DNA from: Pseudomonas sp. P8_241
GTDB lineage: Bacteria; Pseudomonadota; Gammaproteobacteria; Pseudomonadales; Pseudomonadaceae
Length of the DNA stretch: 64,000 nt
Reading direction: 5' to 3'
Assembly (NCBI RefSeq): GCF_034008315.1
Contig: NZ_CP125377.1
Location: forward strand, 6,016,501-6,080,500
Shown here: positions 37,274 to 46,243 of the stretch, in pieces
Numbering within the stretch: position 1 is the stretch's first letter
How the letters are laid out: each line of letters begins with the position of its first letter
Notes under the pieces: generated by a model
What the model was told of the DNA's origin: nothing
The model's database searches: none
Seen by the model: only the letters and a program-made list of their open reading frames with translations
Made by a program: the position numbers and the translations under genes

Positions 37274-38026
37274 ATGACTGACACCCCAATGTCCCCCGCC
37301 GAGTTCGAAGCCGCCCTGCGCGCAAAAGGCGCCTACTACCACATCCATCACCCGTATCACGTGGCGATGTATGAAGGCCGGGCGAGCCGCGAGCAGATCC
37401 AGGGCTGGGTCGCCAACCGTTTTTACTATCAGGTGAACATTCCCCTGAAGGACGCGGCCATTCTGGCCAACTGCCCGGACCGCGAGATCCGCCGCGAGTG
37501 GATTCAACGCCTCCTCGACCATGACGGCGCCCCCGGCGAAGACGGCGGCATCGAAGCCTGGCTGCGGTTGGGCCAAGCCGTTGGACTCGATCCGGATCAA
37601 CTGCGCTCCCAGGAACTGGTGCTGCCCGGCGTACGCTTCGCCGTGGACGCCTACGTCAATTTCGCCCGCCGTGCCAGTTGGCAGGAAGCCGCCAGCAGCT
37701 CGCTGACCGAACTGTTCGCACCGCAGATCCACCAGTCGCGCCTGGACAGCTGGCCGCAGCATTACCCGTGGATCGACCCGGCCGGCTACGAGTATTTCCG
37801 CACCCGCCTGGGCCAGGCGCGACGTGATGTCGAGCACGGTCTGGCGATCACGCTTGAGCACTACAAAACTCGCGAAGGTCAGGAACGCATGCTGGAAATT
37901 CTCCAGTTCAAACTGGACATTCTTTGGAGCATGCTCGATGCCATGAGCATGGCCTACGAACTGAAACGCCCGCCGTATCACAGCGTGACCGGGGAGCGGG
38001 TCTGGCACAAAGGAATCACCGTATGA
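37274..38026 (+). CDS. pqqC: PqqC, pyrroloquinoline-quinone synthase
   Basis: A 250-residue cofactorless oxidase that performs the final ring closure and oxidation to PQQ. The N-terminal histidines [10 protein letters not shown] and the later [16 protein letters not shown] helix are typical. Its stop overlaps the pqqD start by four bases (ATGA). Confidence 0.97.
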   Translation: MTDTPMSPAEFEAALRAKGAYYHIHHPYHVAMYEGRASREQIQGWVANRFYYQVNIPLKDAAILANCPDREIRREWIQRLLDHDGAPGEDGGIEAWLRLGQAVGLDPDQLRSQELVLPGVRFAVDAYVNFARRASWQEAASSSLTELFAPQIHQSRLDSWPQHYPWIDPAGYEYFRTRLGQARRDVEHGLAITLEHYKTREGQERMLEILQFKLDILWSMLDAMSMAYELKRPPYHSVTGERVWHKGITV

Positions 38027-38298
38027 GTTTCGATCGCAGCAAGACCCCGACCTGGCGTCCCGGCTACCGCTTCCAGTACGAACCGGCGCAAAAAGGCCAC
38101 GTGCTGCTGTACCCGGAGGGCATGATCAAGCTAAACGAAAGTGCCGCGCTGATCGGTGGATTGATCGATGGCGAGCGCGATGTCGCGGCGATCATCGCCG
38201 AACTCGACCGGCAGTTCCCCGGCGTGCCCGAGCTCGGTGACGACATCGAGCAATTCATGGAGGTTGCCCGTGCGCAGCACTGGATCGAACTTGCCTGA
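38023..38298 (+). CDS. pqqD: PqqD, PqqA peptide chaperone
   Basis: A 91-residue RiPP recognition element that binds PqqA and presents it to PqqE. Typical stretches are [20 protein letters not shown] and [19 protein letters not shown]. It overlaps pqqC by four bases and pqqE by 29, consistent with tight co-production of the chaperone and the radical enzyme. Confidence 0.96.
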   Translation: MSFDRSKTPTWRPGYRFQYEPAQKGHVLLYPEGMIKLNESAALIGGLIDGERDVAAIIAELDRQFPGVPELGDDIEQFMEVARAQHWIELA

Positions 38299-39442
38299 TT
38301 CATCGGTGCAAGTACCGCCAAACCCTGAAATCGGTCTGCCGCTGTGGCTGCTCGCCGAGCTGACGTACCGCTGTCCGCTGCAATGCCCGTACTGCTCCAA
38401 TCCGCTGGATTTTGCCGAGCAAGGCAAGGAGCTGAGCACCGAACAATGGATCAAAGTGTTCCGCGAGGCGCGCGAGATGGGTGCGGCGCAACTGGGCTTT
38501 TCCGGTGGCGAGCCGCTGGTGCGCCAGGACCTCGCCGAGCTGATTGCCGAAGCTCGCAAGCTAGGTTTCTACACCAACCTGATCACCTCCGGCATCGGCC
38601 TGACCGAGCAGAAAATCAGCGACTTCAAGAAGGCCGGGCTCGATCACATCCAGATCAGTTTCCAGGCCAGCGACGAACAGGTGAACAACCTGCTGGCGGG
38701 CTCGAAAAAGGCCTTCGCGCAGAAACTGGAAATGGCCCGGGCAGTGAAAGCCCACGGCTATCCGATGGTGCTGAACTTCGTCACTCATCGGCACAACATC
38801 GACAAGATCGACCGCATCATCGAGCTGTGCATCGCCCTTGAAGCGGACTTCGTCGAGCTCGCCACCTGCCAGTTTTACGGCTGGGCACAGCTCAATCGCG
38901 TCGGTCTGTTGCCGACCAAGGAACAGCTGGTGCGGGCCGAGCGCATTACCAACGAATACCGGGCCAAACTCGAAGCCGAAGGCCATCCGTGCAAACTGAT
39001 TTTCGTCACCCCGGACTATTATGAAGAACGCCCCAAAGCCTGCATGAACGGCTGGGGCAGTATTTTTCTGACGGTCACGCCAGACGGAACCGCGCTGCCC
39101 TGTCACGGCGCCCGACAGATGCCGGTGCAGTTTCCCAACGTGCGCGACCACAGCATGCAGCACATCTGGTATGACTCGTTCGGCTTCAACCGCTTTCGCG
39201 GATACGACTGGATGCCCGAACCGTGTCGCTCCTGTGACGAGAAAGAAAAAGACTTCGGCGGCTGCCGCTGCCAGGCGTTCATGCTCACGGGTGATGCCAG
39301 CAATGCCGACCCGGTGTGCAGTAAATCAGAACATCATGGCGTGATCATCAAGGCCCGCGAAGAGGCCGAGCACGCGACCCAGACCATCGAACAACTGGCC
39401 TTTCGCAATGAACGAAACTCACGCCTCATCGCCAAAAGCTGA
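38270..39442 (+). CDS. pqqE: PqqE, radical SAM enzyme linking Glu and Tyr of PqqA
   Basis: A 390-residue radical SAM enzyme. The cluster motif CPLQCPYC has Cys35, Cys39 and Cys42, followed by SAM-binding [15 protein letters not shown]-type C-terminal region holds the auxiliary iron-sulfur cysteines (CHGAR, then [19 protein letters not shown]). It forms the first carbon-carbon bond in PqqA. I use the GTG at 38270 because GGAG lies seven bases upstream; it starts inside pqqD. Its end overlaps the following peptidase gene by 35 bases. Confidence 0.95.
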   Translation: MRSTGSNLPDSSVQVPPNPEIGLPLWLLAELTYRCPLQCPYCSNPLDFAEQGKELSTEQWIKVFREAREMGAAQLGFSGGEPLVRQDLAELIAEARKLGFYTNLITSGIGLTEQKISDFKKAGLDHIQISFQASDEQVNNLLAGSKKAFAQKLEMARAVKAHGYPMVLNFVTHRHNIDKIDRIIELCIALEADFVELATCQFYGWAQLNRVGLLPTKEQLVRAERITNEYRAKLEAEGHPCKLIFVTPDYYEERPKACMNGWGSIFLTVTPDGTALPCHGARQMPVQFPNVRDHSMQHIWYDSFGFNRFRGYDWMPEPCRSCDEKEKDFGGCRCQAFMLTGDASNADPVCSKSEHHGVIIKAREEAEHATQTIEQLAFRNERNSRLIAKS

Positions 39443-41234
39443 GCCTTTCAGCGCGGCCAAAGCTGTTGCGGCCGGCATTGATTACGCCGAATTGCAGCTC
39501 GGCCCACAGGGCTTGTTCTGGAACGAGTATCGCCCTGAAGACGCCGCGTGCCGGATCTGGCATTGGCGCGACGGTGTGTTGAAATGCCTGACGCCGACAG
39601 GCTTCAGCGTGCGTAGCCGAGTGTACGAATATGGCGGTGGTGCGTTTTGTCTGACGGACGATGGCATTGTTTTCGTCAACGAGGCGGACCAGCAGCTGTA
39701 TCGCCAATCGATACAGGGTGAAACGCCCGAAGTGTTGACGACCGGATTGTGTCGCTACGGTGATCTGCATTTCGCCGATGATCAGGTATTGGCGGTTGAG
39801 GAAAACCGCAATGAGCACCGATTGGTGGCCATCGATCTGGCAGACGGCGCGCGGCATTTGCTGGCCGAAGGCGCCGACTTCTACGCCGCTCCGACGCTCA
39901 GTCCCGACGCCCGTCGACTGGCCTGGATCGAATGGAGTCGCCCGGATCAGCCCTGGACCGCGACCCGTTTAATGGTTGCCGAGCGCCAGAGCGACGATGG
40001 TTTTGGCCCTGCCCGATGCGTGGCCGGAGACAACGCTCAGGAGTCGCTGCAACAACCGAGATTTGACCGCGCCGGCCGCTTGTATTGCCTGACCGATCGC
40101 AGGGGTTACTGGCAGCCATGGGTGGAATGCGAAAACGGCCTGAGCCCACTGCCAAGCACCGCCGCCGACCATGGCCCCGCACCCTGGCAACTCGGCGGCT
40201 GTACCTGGTTGCCGCTGGGCGAAGACAACTTTCTGGCAAGTTGGACCGAAGAGGGATTTGGCCGACTGGGCCTGCGTGGTGCATCGTGCGAAGACTTCAC
40301 CGGGGACTACAGCCGCTTTCGTCATCTCGCGCTGGATGAGCAATTCATCTACTGCATCGCCGCGTCGCCGGTCAGCTCGACCGCCGTGATCGCCCTTGAT
40401 CGTCAGTCACGACAAGTGAAAGTACTGGCTGGCGGCATTGCCCCATTGCCCGCCGAGCAGATCAGCCGCCCGCAAATCCTGCGCTATCCAAGCGGTTCAG
40501 GCGAAGCTCACGGTTTCTTCTACCCGGCGATGACGGGTAAAGCGAAACCGCCACTGGTGGTGTTCATTCACGGCGGCCCGACCTCCGCGTGCTACCCGAT
40601 GCTCGACCCGCGCATTCAGTATTGGGCTCAGCGCGGATTCGCCGTGGCCGATCTCAACTATCGCGGCAGCAGTGGCTATGGCCGGGCTTACCGTCAGGCA
40701 CTGCATTTGAGTTGGGGAGCCGTCGATGTCGAAGACGCTTGCGCTGTTGTCAGCCATCTTGACCAACGCGGATTGATCGACGGCAGCAAGGCGTTCATCC
40801 GAGGTGGCAGCGCCGGCGGGTACACAACCCTGTGCGCTCTGGCTTTTCACCGTATTTTCCGGGCCGGGGCAAGCCTTTATGGGGTCAGCGACCCTGTCGC
40901 CCTGGGGCGGGCAACCCACAAGTTCGAGGGTGATTACCTGGATTGGCTGATCGGCGATCCAGAACAGGACGCCGAGCGCTACGCCGCACGCACGCCGTTA
41001 TTGCATGCAGGCAACATCAGCGTACCGGTGATCTTCTTTCAAGGAGAGCTGGACGCCGTGGTTGTCCCGCAACAGACCCGGGACATGGTCGAAGCCCTGC
41101 AGAGCAATGGCATCCTGGTCGAAGCGCACTATTACGCCGACGAACGCCACGGCCTGCGCAAGGCAGGAAACCAGGCCCATGCGCTGGAACAGGAGTGGTT
41201 GTTTTATCGGCGGGTGATGGATCAGGGGGACTGA
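39408..41234 (+). CDS. Prolyl-oligopeptidase family (S9) peptidase of the pqq cluster
   Basis: A 608-residue protein: N-terminal beta-propeller (about 1-345) and C-terminal alpha/beta hydrolase domain. The nucleophile lies in GGSAGG, the acid in GELDAVVVP and the histidine in DERHGLR, so the catalytic triad is complete. No signal peptide, so cytoplasmic. It overlaps pqqE and is the usual last gene of the Pseudomonas pqq cluster. A role in peptide turnover after PqqE/PqqF action is plausible but not established. Confidence 0.9.
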   Translation: MNETHASSPKAEPFSAAKAVAAGIDYAELQLGPQGLFWNEYRPEDAACRIWHWRDGVLKCLTPTGFSVRSRVYEYGGGAFCLTDDGIVFVNEADQQLYRQSIQGETPEVLTTGLCRYGDLHFADDQVLAVEENRNEHRLVAIDLADGARHLLAEGADFYAAPTLSPDARRLAWIEWSRPDQPWTATRLMVAERQSDDGFGPARCVAGDNAQESLQQPRFDRAGRLYCLTDRRGYWQPWVECENGLSPLPSTAADHGPAPWQLGGCTWLPLGEDNFLASWTEEGFGRLGLRGASCEDFTGDYSRFRHLALDEQFIYCIAASPVSSTAVIALDRQSRQVKVLAGGIAPLPAEQISRPQILRYPSGSGEAHGFFYPAMTGKAKPPLVVFIHGGPTSACYPMLDPRIQYWAQRGFAVADLNYRGSSGYGRAYRQALHLSWGAVDVEDACAVVSHLDQRGLIDGSKAFIRGGSAGGYTTLCALAFHRIFRAGASLYGVSDPVALGRATHKFEGDYLDWLIGDPEQDAERYAARTPLLHAGNISVPVIFFQGELDAVVVPQQTRDMVEALQSNGILVEAHYYADERHGLRKAGNQAHALEQEWLFYRRVMDQGD

Positions 41235-41269
41235 TTCAAGCGTTCAGGATAGAAACTTGGCCCCCCCCC

Positions 41270-41357
41270 TTTTCGCGAGCAGGCTCACTCCCACACTTGA
41301 TCGCGTTACGGCGGGAGAACGCGGTCAGAGGTGGGAGCGAGCCAGTTCGCGAAGACC
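41270..41357. repeat. REP-like inverted pair, GAGCGAGC..TTCGCGAA type
   Basis: TTCGCGAGCAGGCTCACTCCCAC near the left and GTGGGAGCGAGCCAGTTCGCGAA near the right pair imperfectly around a loop of about 40 bases, between the convergent peptidase and Pmp3-like genes. Confidence 0.7.
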
Positions 41358-41363
41358 GCAAAC

Positions 41364-41522
41364 TCAACGCTTGGCGATGATGTACACCGCATGCACGATT
41401 CCTGGAATGTAACCGCACAACGTCAACAGAATATTCAGCCAGAACGCCCCGCCAAATCCTACCTGCAGAAACACGCCCAGCGGCGGCAACAGAATGGCAA
41501 TGATGATGCGAATAAAGTCCAT
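41364..41522 (-). CDS. YqaE/Pmp3 family membrane peptide
   Basis: A 52-residue hydrophobic protein, two membrane helices joined by a short loop. It contains ILLPPLGVFLQVGFG and NILLTLCGYIPGIVHAVYII, the Pmp3/YqaE (UPF0057) signature. Such peptides modulate membrane potential or are induced by stress. Ribosome site AGGAG lies before the ATG. It stands alone. Confidence 0.9.
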   Translation of the reverse strand: MDFIRIIIAILLPPLGVFLQVGFGGAFWLNILLTLCGYIPGIVHAVYIIAKR

Positions 41523-41644
41523 GGGGCAGCTCCTGATTGGGGTGGGCTCGTTAAAACCCTACACCTAATCGACAGGTGCCGTTCGTCAGGGTTCAGTCTC
41601 TGTGACTGACCTCCTTCGCTTCGCTGAACCTCATAGACAAAAAA

Positions 41645-41678
41645 ACGCCCCACGCCGAAAGAATCAGGCGTGGGGCGT
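41645..41678 (-). terminator. Terminator of the aminotransferase-like gene
   Basis: Twelve-base perfect arms 41645-41656 and 41667-41678 with a 10-nt loop; on the minus strand it is followed by a run of T (plus-strand A run at 41638-41645). Confidence 0.88.
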
Positions 41679-41725
41679 GCGTTATACCGCGAGACGGTTC
41701 TGGAATTTGTGTAGGGCAGGTCTGA

Positions 41726-42964
41726 TCAGACGGCAATCCCTTTGCGGCACTGCAGTTGCGTGGTGCGTACGCGGGAGAAGGCGCGGGCGAGGCGCAGGAG
41801 CATTTCGTCGATGTTGGCGTTGCTCACGTTGAGCGCAGGGGTAAAGCGCAGGCAGTCGGGTTGCACCGCATTGAGCAGCAAGCCTTCATACAGCGCGGCC
41901 TTGACCACTGCATCGGCTGAGTCGTCAGATAATGTCAGTCCCCACAGCAGTCCTTGGCCGCGCAGTTCACCATGGGCATAGCGGTGGGCTAAACGCCCCA
42001 AACCTTCGCGCAGGTGTTGACCGGTGTCTGCGACGTGCTTGAGCACGCCCTTGTCCTGTACGGTGTCGAGCACCGCCAATCCTGCCGCTGCCATCAGCGC
42101 GTTACTGTGATGGGTACCAGTCATCTGCCCCATGTCGAAACCGCACGCCTTTCCCCGTGCCAGCAAGGCGGCCAATGGCACGCCACCGCCCAGGCCTTCG
42201 CCGAGCACGACAATATCGGCCCGCACGTCGCACGACTCTTCGGCAAGCAAGGTGCCACAGCGACCGACTCCGGTTTGTACTTCATCGAAAATCAGCAGGA
42301 TGTCGAGCTCTCGGCAGAGCCGCTCGACACCCTTGAGATAATGGGCGGTGGCAGGAATGACCCCGGCCTCGCTCTGGATCGGTTCAAGCAGGATCGCTAC
42401 GGTTCGCTTATCCACTGCGGCGTGCAATGCGGGAAGATCGTTGAACGGAACATGGCTGACCGACGTCGACATCGTCGCCCGAATACCGTCATGGCAATCG
42501 CTGGTGGCCACGATGATCCTCGAGGCACCGCCGCGATGCGTTTGACCCCATTTGCGCGCCAGTTTGATCGCTGCCTCACAGGCCTCATTGCCCGTATTGA
42601 GCAAATAAGCCCCATCGCTGCCGGTGCTGACACACAGTCGTTCGGCGAGGTTGAGCATGCCTCGGTCATGCAGATTCAAACCCGGGTTGATCAACGACTG
42701 GGCTTGAGCGTTGATGGCATTGACCAGGACCGATGGACTGTGGCCGAGACTGTTGGCTCCACCGCCTTGGGAGAAATCCAGATAAGCGCGATCAGCGCTA
42801 TCCCACAACCAAGACCCTTGGCCGCGCACAAACACTTGTTTCGGCCGCTCGACACCGGGCATCAGGTTCTCGCTGCAAAGGTTGTCGCGTCTGGATGGCA
42901 TGACCGCGTCCAACGCAAGATCATCAAGACTGGGCGTACTACGACGAAGGCTGAATAGGTTCAT
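41726..42964 (-). CDS. Class III aminotransferase homologue lacking the catalytic lysine
   Basis: A 412-residue protein with the fold-type I class III layout: NTGNEACEAAIKLARKW for phosphate binding and FDEVQTG with Asp227 for the pyridine nitrogen. The position that should be the PLP-linking Lys reads LGEGLGGG, that is Glu256 (codon GAA, complement of 42197-42199), where relatives have K before GLGGG. The region after DCHDG also seems shorter than in acetylornithine-type relatives. All else is open and intact. It may be a pseudoenzyme, or have a changed chemistry. It is divergent from a LysR gene. Confidence 0.85.
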   Translation of the reverse strand: MNLFSLRRSTPSLDDLALDAVMPSRRDNLCSENLMPGVERPKQVFVRGQGSWLWDSADRAYLDFSQGGGANSLGHSPSVLVNAINAQAQSLINPGLNLHDRGMLNLAERLCVSTGSDGAYLLNTGNEACEAAIKLARKWGQTHRGGASRIIVATSDCHDGIRATMSTSVSHVPFNDLPALHAAVDKRTVAILLEPIQSEAGVIPATAHYLKGVERLCRELDILLIFDEVQTGVGRCGTLLAEESCDVRADIVVLGEGLGGGVPLAALLARGKACGFDMGQMTGTHHSNALMAAAGLAVLDTVQDKGVLKHVADTGQHLREGLGRLAHRYAHGELRGQGLLWGLTLSDDSADAVVKAALYEGLLLNAVQPDCLRFTPALNVSNANIDEMLLRLARAFSRVRTTQLQCRKGIAV

Positions 42965-43133
42965 TCAAGAAAACCTCTTCTGAGATTTTTTGTCTTACCT
43001 ATGTAAACACCACCGAAACAAACGGTATCCATTGCGCTAATTGGCCCTGTAAGCCTAGTGAATGCAGTTAGACTAGGCCCAGACAAGGCGCTGAGCCATT
43101 TCGATTTACCAGCATTTTCGATAAGAATTACTT

Positions 43134-44063
43134 ATGGATTTCAAGCAACTGCGTTATTTCGTCGCGGTCTACGAAGAAGGGCATGTGGGCCGGGCCGCCG
43201 AGCGGCTTTCAATCTCACAACCAGCGTTGTCCCAGCAGATCCGCCACCTGGAACAGAACCTTGATGTGAGTCTGTTCGAGCGCAGCAGCAAGCGCCTGTT
43301 GCCGACCCTCGCCGCTCATACGCTGTACAACCATGCCCAGCCGCTTCTGGATGGTTTGCAGCGAGCGCGCGAAGCCTTGGGCAGTTTCAAGGGCCAGGCG
43401 CTGCGGACTCTGGCCATTGGCGTATTGCAAACGGTCCACACCAGCCTCGTGCCGCAGATGCTTGAGCGGGTGCGCAAGGCGCAGCCGCATCTGGTGGTGC
43501 AGATCTATGAACTGACCGGGCTTGAGATCGAGCGACGGCTGCTCAATGGCTCGCTGGACATAGGAATCAGCTACTTGCCTCCCCGTCAGCCTGGCCTGCA
43601 TGGCGTGATGCTGTACGAAGATGAACTGACCCTTGTCATCCCGGCCGAGCATCCGTTGCGCGAATTCAAGAAAGTCTCCATGAGTCAGGCTGCCGAATTG
43701 CCGATGTTGCTATTGGGGGAAGAGTTCCAGATACGTCAGATCTGGCAGACCCAACTGGCCAGCCTTGGACGACGTCCTCAAGTGCAAGCTGAACTGAACA
43801 ACATGGCGGGAATTCTCGACAGCCTGCCACACACTCGACTGGCGACAGTGTTGCCCGGGCGTTCGCAAAAAACCCACGGCAATCAAGAACTGCTATGGAA
43901 GCCCCTGAGTGAGCCTCGCGTACCTTTGAAGGTCGGATTGGTGTGTCGCGATGTGCAAAGGCAACAGGCCTCGTTGGCGTTGTTGCGAACGTTGCTGGAG
44001 GAAGTGATCAATCGACCGGATGAACGCTTGAGCAGCGCGCCGGCTGTGGATGGGTTGAGCTGA
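43134..44063 (+). CDS. LysR family transcriptional regulator
   Basis: A 309-residue LysR protein. The N-terminal helix-turn-helix (GRAAERLSISQPALSQQIRHLE) is of the CynR/BenM sort, followed by an effector domain (about 90-295). It is divergent from the aminotransferase-like gene with 169 bases between, the classic arrangement for LysR control of the neighbour. Effector unknown. Confidence 0.93.
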   Translation: MDFKQLRYFVAVYEEGHVGRAAERLSISQPALSQQIRHLEQNLDVSLFERSSKRLLPTLAAHTLYNHAQPLLDGLQRAREALGSFKGQALRTLAIGVLQTVHTSLVPQMLERVRKAQPHLVVQIYELTGLEIERRLLNGSLDIGISYLPPRQPGLHGVMLYEDELTLVIPAEHPLREFKKVSMSQAAELPMLLLGEEFQIRQIWQTQLASLGRRPQVQAELNNMAGILDSLPHTRLATVLPGRSQKTHGNQELLWKPLSEPRVPLKVGLVCRDVQRQQASLALLRTLLEEVINRPDERLSSAPAVDGLS

Positions 44064-44084
44064 ATACTTTTTCGCAGACAAAAG

Positions 44085-44108
44085 AAAACCCCGCCGAAGC
44101 GGGGCTTT
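44085..44108 (+). terminator. Terminator of the LysR gene
   Basis: CCCCGC (44089-44094) and GCGGGG (44099-44104) with a CGAA tetraloop, preceded by an A run and followed by CTTT. Confidence 0.8.
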
Positions 44109-44254
44109 GCAGACTGTTTCCCTGACATCCTTTTCACTCCACCGTCCTGGCAGAATCCTACGTGTCCGTGTTGTTGCTTTGCGCTTCCTGCGCTACGTCC
44201 ATGTGCAGTAGATTAGCTGTGGATCCAATTTGCTTCTATGGGAGAACAGCAGCA

Positions 44255-44282
44255 CGCCATGTAAGTGAATGCTTACATGGCG
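44255..44282. other. Perfect 11-bp dyad downstream of the acyl-CoA dehydrogenase gene
   Basis: CGCCATGTAAG (44255-44265) and CTTACATGGCG (44272-44282) with a 6-base spacer, eight bases after the stop of the minus-strand gene. No T-run, so it may be an mRNA 3' hairpin or a protein site. Confidence 0.5.
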
Positions 44283-44290
44283 TTACATAG

Positions 44291-46069
44291 TCAGAACTGT
44301 GCAGCGTCCAGCAGGAACAGTGACTCGCTGCCGGCCTTTACCGAAGCACTCAGCGAGTGAATCCGCGGTAGCAAGCGGGCGAAATAGAAACGCGCCGTGC
44401 CCAGTTTACTCGCGTAGAAATCGTCCTGTGCTTCCTTGCCGAAGGCAGCCTTCGCCATCAGTGCCCACATATAAGCGTAAGCAACATAGCCAAACGCTTG
44501 CAGATACTCGACGGATGCCGCGCCGATTTCGTTTGGATTGCTCTTCGCCCGATCCAGCAGCCACGCGGTCAGTTCGTCGAGGGTGGTCACCGCATCATTC
44601 AATGGCTTGGTGAACTCGGCGAGGTCCGCACTGGCGGTAGCGGTGAAGTGACGAATTTCGTCAGCGAACAGGTTGTAGAACGCCCCACCGCTACCGACGA
44701 TCTTTCGCCCGACCAGGTCCAGCGCCTGAATACCATTGGTGCCTTCATAAATCTGGGTGATGCGCACGTCGCGAACCAGTTGCTCCTGGCCCCACTCGCG
44801 GATGTAACCGTGGCCGCCGAAAATCTGCTGACCGTGTACGGTAGTTTCCAGGCCGAGGTCGGTCAGAAACGCTTTGGCCACCGGGGTCAGCAAGGCGACC
44901 AGATCTTCGGCGCGTTTGCGGGTAGTCGCGTCTTCGCTGAACTTGGCGGTGTCCAGTTGCATGGCCACGTAAGTGGAAAACGCACGGCCACCTTCGTTCG
45001 AGGCTTTCATGGTCAGCAGCATGCGACGCACGTCCGGGTGGACGATGATCGGGTCAGCCACTTTGTCCTTGTTCTGCGCGCCGCTTGGCGAGCGACTTTG
45101 CAGACGGTCACGGGCGTATTCAACGGCGTTCTGGTATGAACGCTCGCCGGTGGCCAGACCCTGGATACCCACGCCCAGTCGCTCGTAGTTCATCATGGTG
45201 AACATCGCCGCCAGGCCTTTGTTAGGCTCGCCAACCAGGTAACCCACGGCTTCGTCGAAGTTCATCACGCAGGTCGCGGACGCCTGGATGCCCATCTTGT
45301 GTTCGATCGAACCGCAGTTGGCCGGGTTACGTGCGCCCAGGCTGCCATCGGCGTTGACCATGAACTTCGGCACCAGGAACAGCGAAATGCCTTTCGGGCC
45401 CGCCGGTGCGTCCGGCAGCTTGGCCAGCACCAGGTGAATGATGTTTTCGGTCAGGTCGTGCTCACCGCCGGTGATGAAAATCTTGGTGCCGCTGACCTTG
45501 TAGGAACCGTCGGCCTGAGGTTCGGCCTTGGTGCGGATAATTCCCAGATCGGTACCGGCGTGCGGCTCGGTCAGACACATCGAGCCAGCCCAGATGCCGG
45601 CGTACATGTTCGGCAGGTAGGCCGCTTTCAGTTCTTCGCTGGCGTGGGCGTTGATCGACAGGCAAGCCCCGGCGGTCAGCATCGGGTATAGACCAAACGA
45701 AAGGCTCGCGGAGTTGACCATTTCTTCGACCTGGGCCGAAACGGCTTTTGGCATGCCCATGCCGCCGTAGGCGGGATCACCACCGACACCGACCCAACCG
45801 CCTTCGGCGTAAGTCTGATAAGCCTGAGGGAAACCGGCCGGCGTGGTGACAGCACCGTCCGCCCAGTGGCAACCTTCTTCGTCAGCCGCACGGCTCAAAG
45901 GCGCGATGCTTTTGCTGGTGACTTTGCCCGCTTCCTCCAGGATTGCCTCGACCGTTTCTGCATCGACAGTCTCGGCCAGCGCAGGCAGCTCGGCCCAGAG
46001 TTTGGCGACCTCGAAAACTTCATTGAGGACGAAGCGCATATCGCGCAGGGGCGCTTTGTAGTCAGCCAT
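44291..46069 (-). CDS. Acyl-CoA dehydrogenase, long FadE-like form (copy 1)
   Basis: A 592-residue FAD enzyme for the first step of fatty-acid beta-oxidation. The N-terminus [18 protein letters not shown] is shared with two paralogues nearby. The flavin/substrate site includes SMCLTEPHAGTDLG and the C-terminal YEGTNGIQALDLVGRK, which carries the catalytic-base Glu region. It is longer than classical acyl-CoA dehydrogenases, with an additional C-terminal helical domain. The ATG at 46069 has GAGG eight bases upstream. Resembles the PA0506-PA0508 group of P. aeruginosa. Confidence 0.93.
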   Translation of the reverse strand: MADYKAPLRDMRFVLNEVFEVAKLWAELPALAETVDAETVEAILEEAGKVTSKSIAPLSRAADEEGCHWADGAVTTPAGFPQAYQTYAEGGWVGVGGDPAYGGMGMPKAVSAQVEEMVNSASLSFGLYPMLTAGACLSINAHASEELKAAYLPNMYAGIWAGSMCLTEPHAGTDLGIIRTKAEPQADGSYKVSGTKIFITGGEHDLTENIIHLVLAKLPDAPAGPKGISLFLVPKFMVNADGSLGARNPANCGSIEHKMGIQASATCVMNFDEAVGYLVGEPNKGLAAMFTMMNYERLGVGIQGLATGERSYQNAVEYARDRLQSRSPSGAQNKDKVADPIIVHPDVRRMLLTMKASNEGGRAFSTYVAMQLDTAKFSEDATTRKRAEDLVALLTPVAKAFLTDLGLETTVHGQQIFGGHGYIREWGQEQLVRDVRITQIYEGTNGIQALDLVGRKIVGSGGAFYNLFADEIRHFTATASADLAEFTKPLNDAVTTLDELTAWLLDRAKSNPNEIGAASVEYLQAFGYVAYAYMWALMAKAAFGKEAQDDFYASKLGTARFYFARLLPRIHSLSASVKAGSESLFLLDAAQF

Positions 46070-46200
46070 GGCAAACCTCGCAAGATCTTTACAGGTGATT
46101 CGTAGGAAGGTGGTTTTCGCTGAGTCGGAGTGTACCCCAACAACTTTTGCGACACATAGGGTCAGCACGTGACCGTTTTGTAATTTTTGGTCAGCAACAG

Positions 46201-46229
46201 AAAGCCCGCATTCAGCGGGCTTTGTTTTA
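46201..46229 (-). terminator. Terminator between the two acyl-CoA dehydrogenase genes
   Basis: AAAGCCCGC (46201-46209) and GCGGGCTTT (46215-46223), 5-nt loop, with T-rich bases on both sides. It separates the transcripts of copies 1 and 2. Confidence 0.8.
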
Positions 46230-46243
46230 ACGGAGTTACATGA

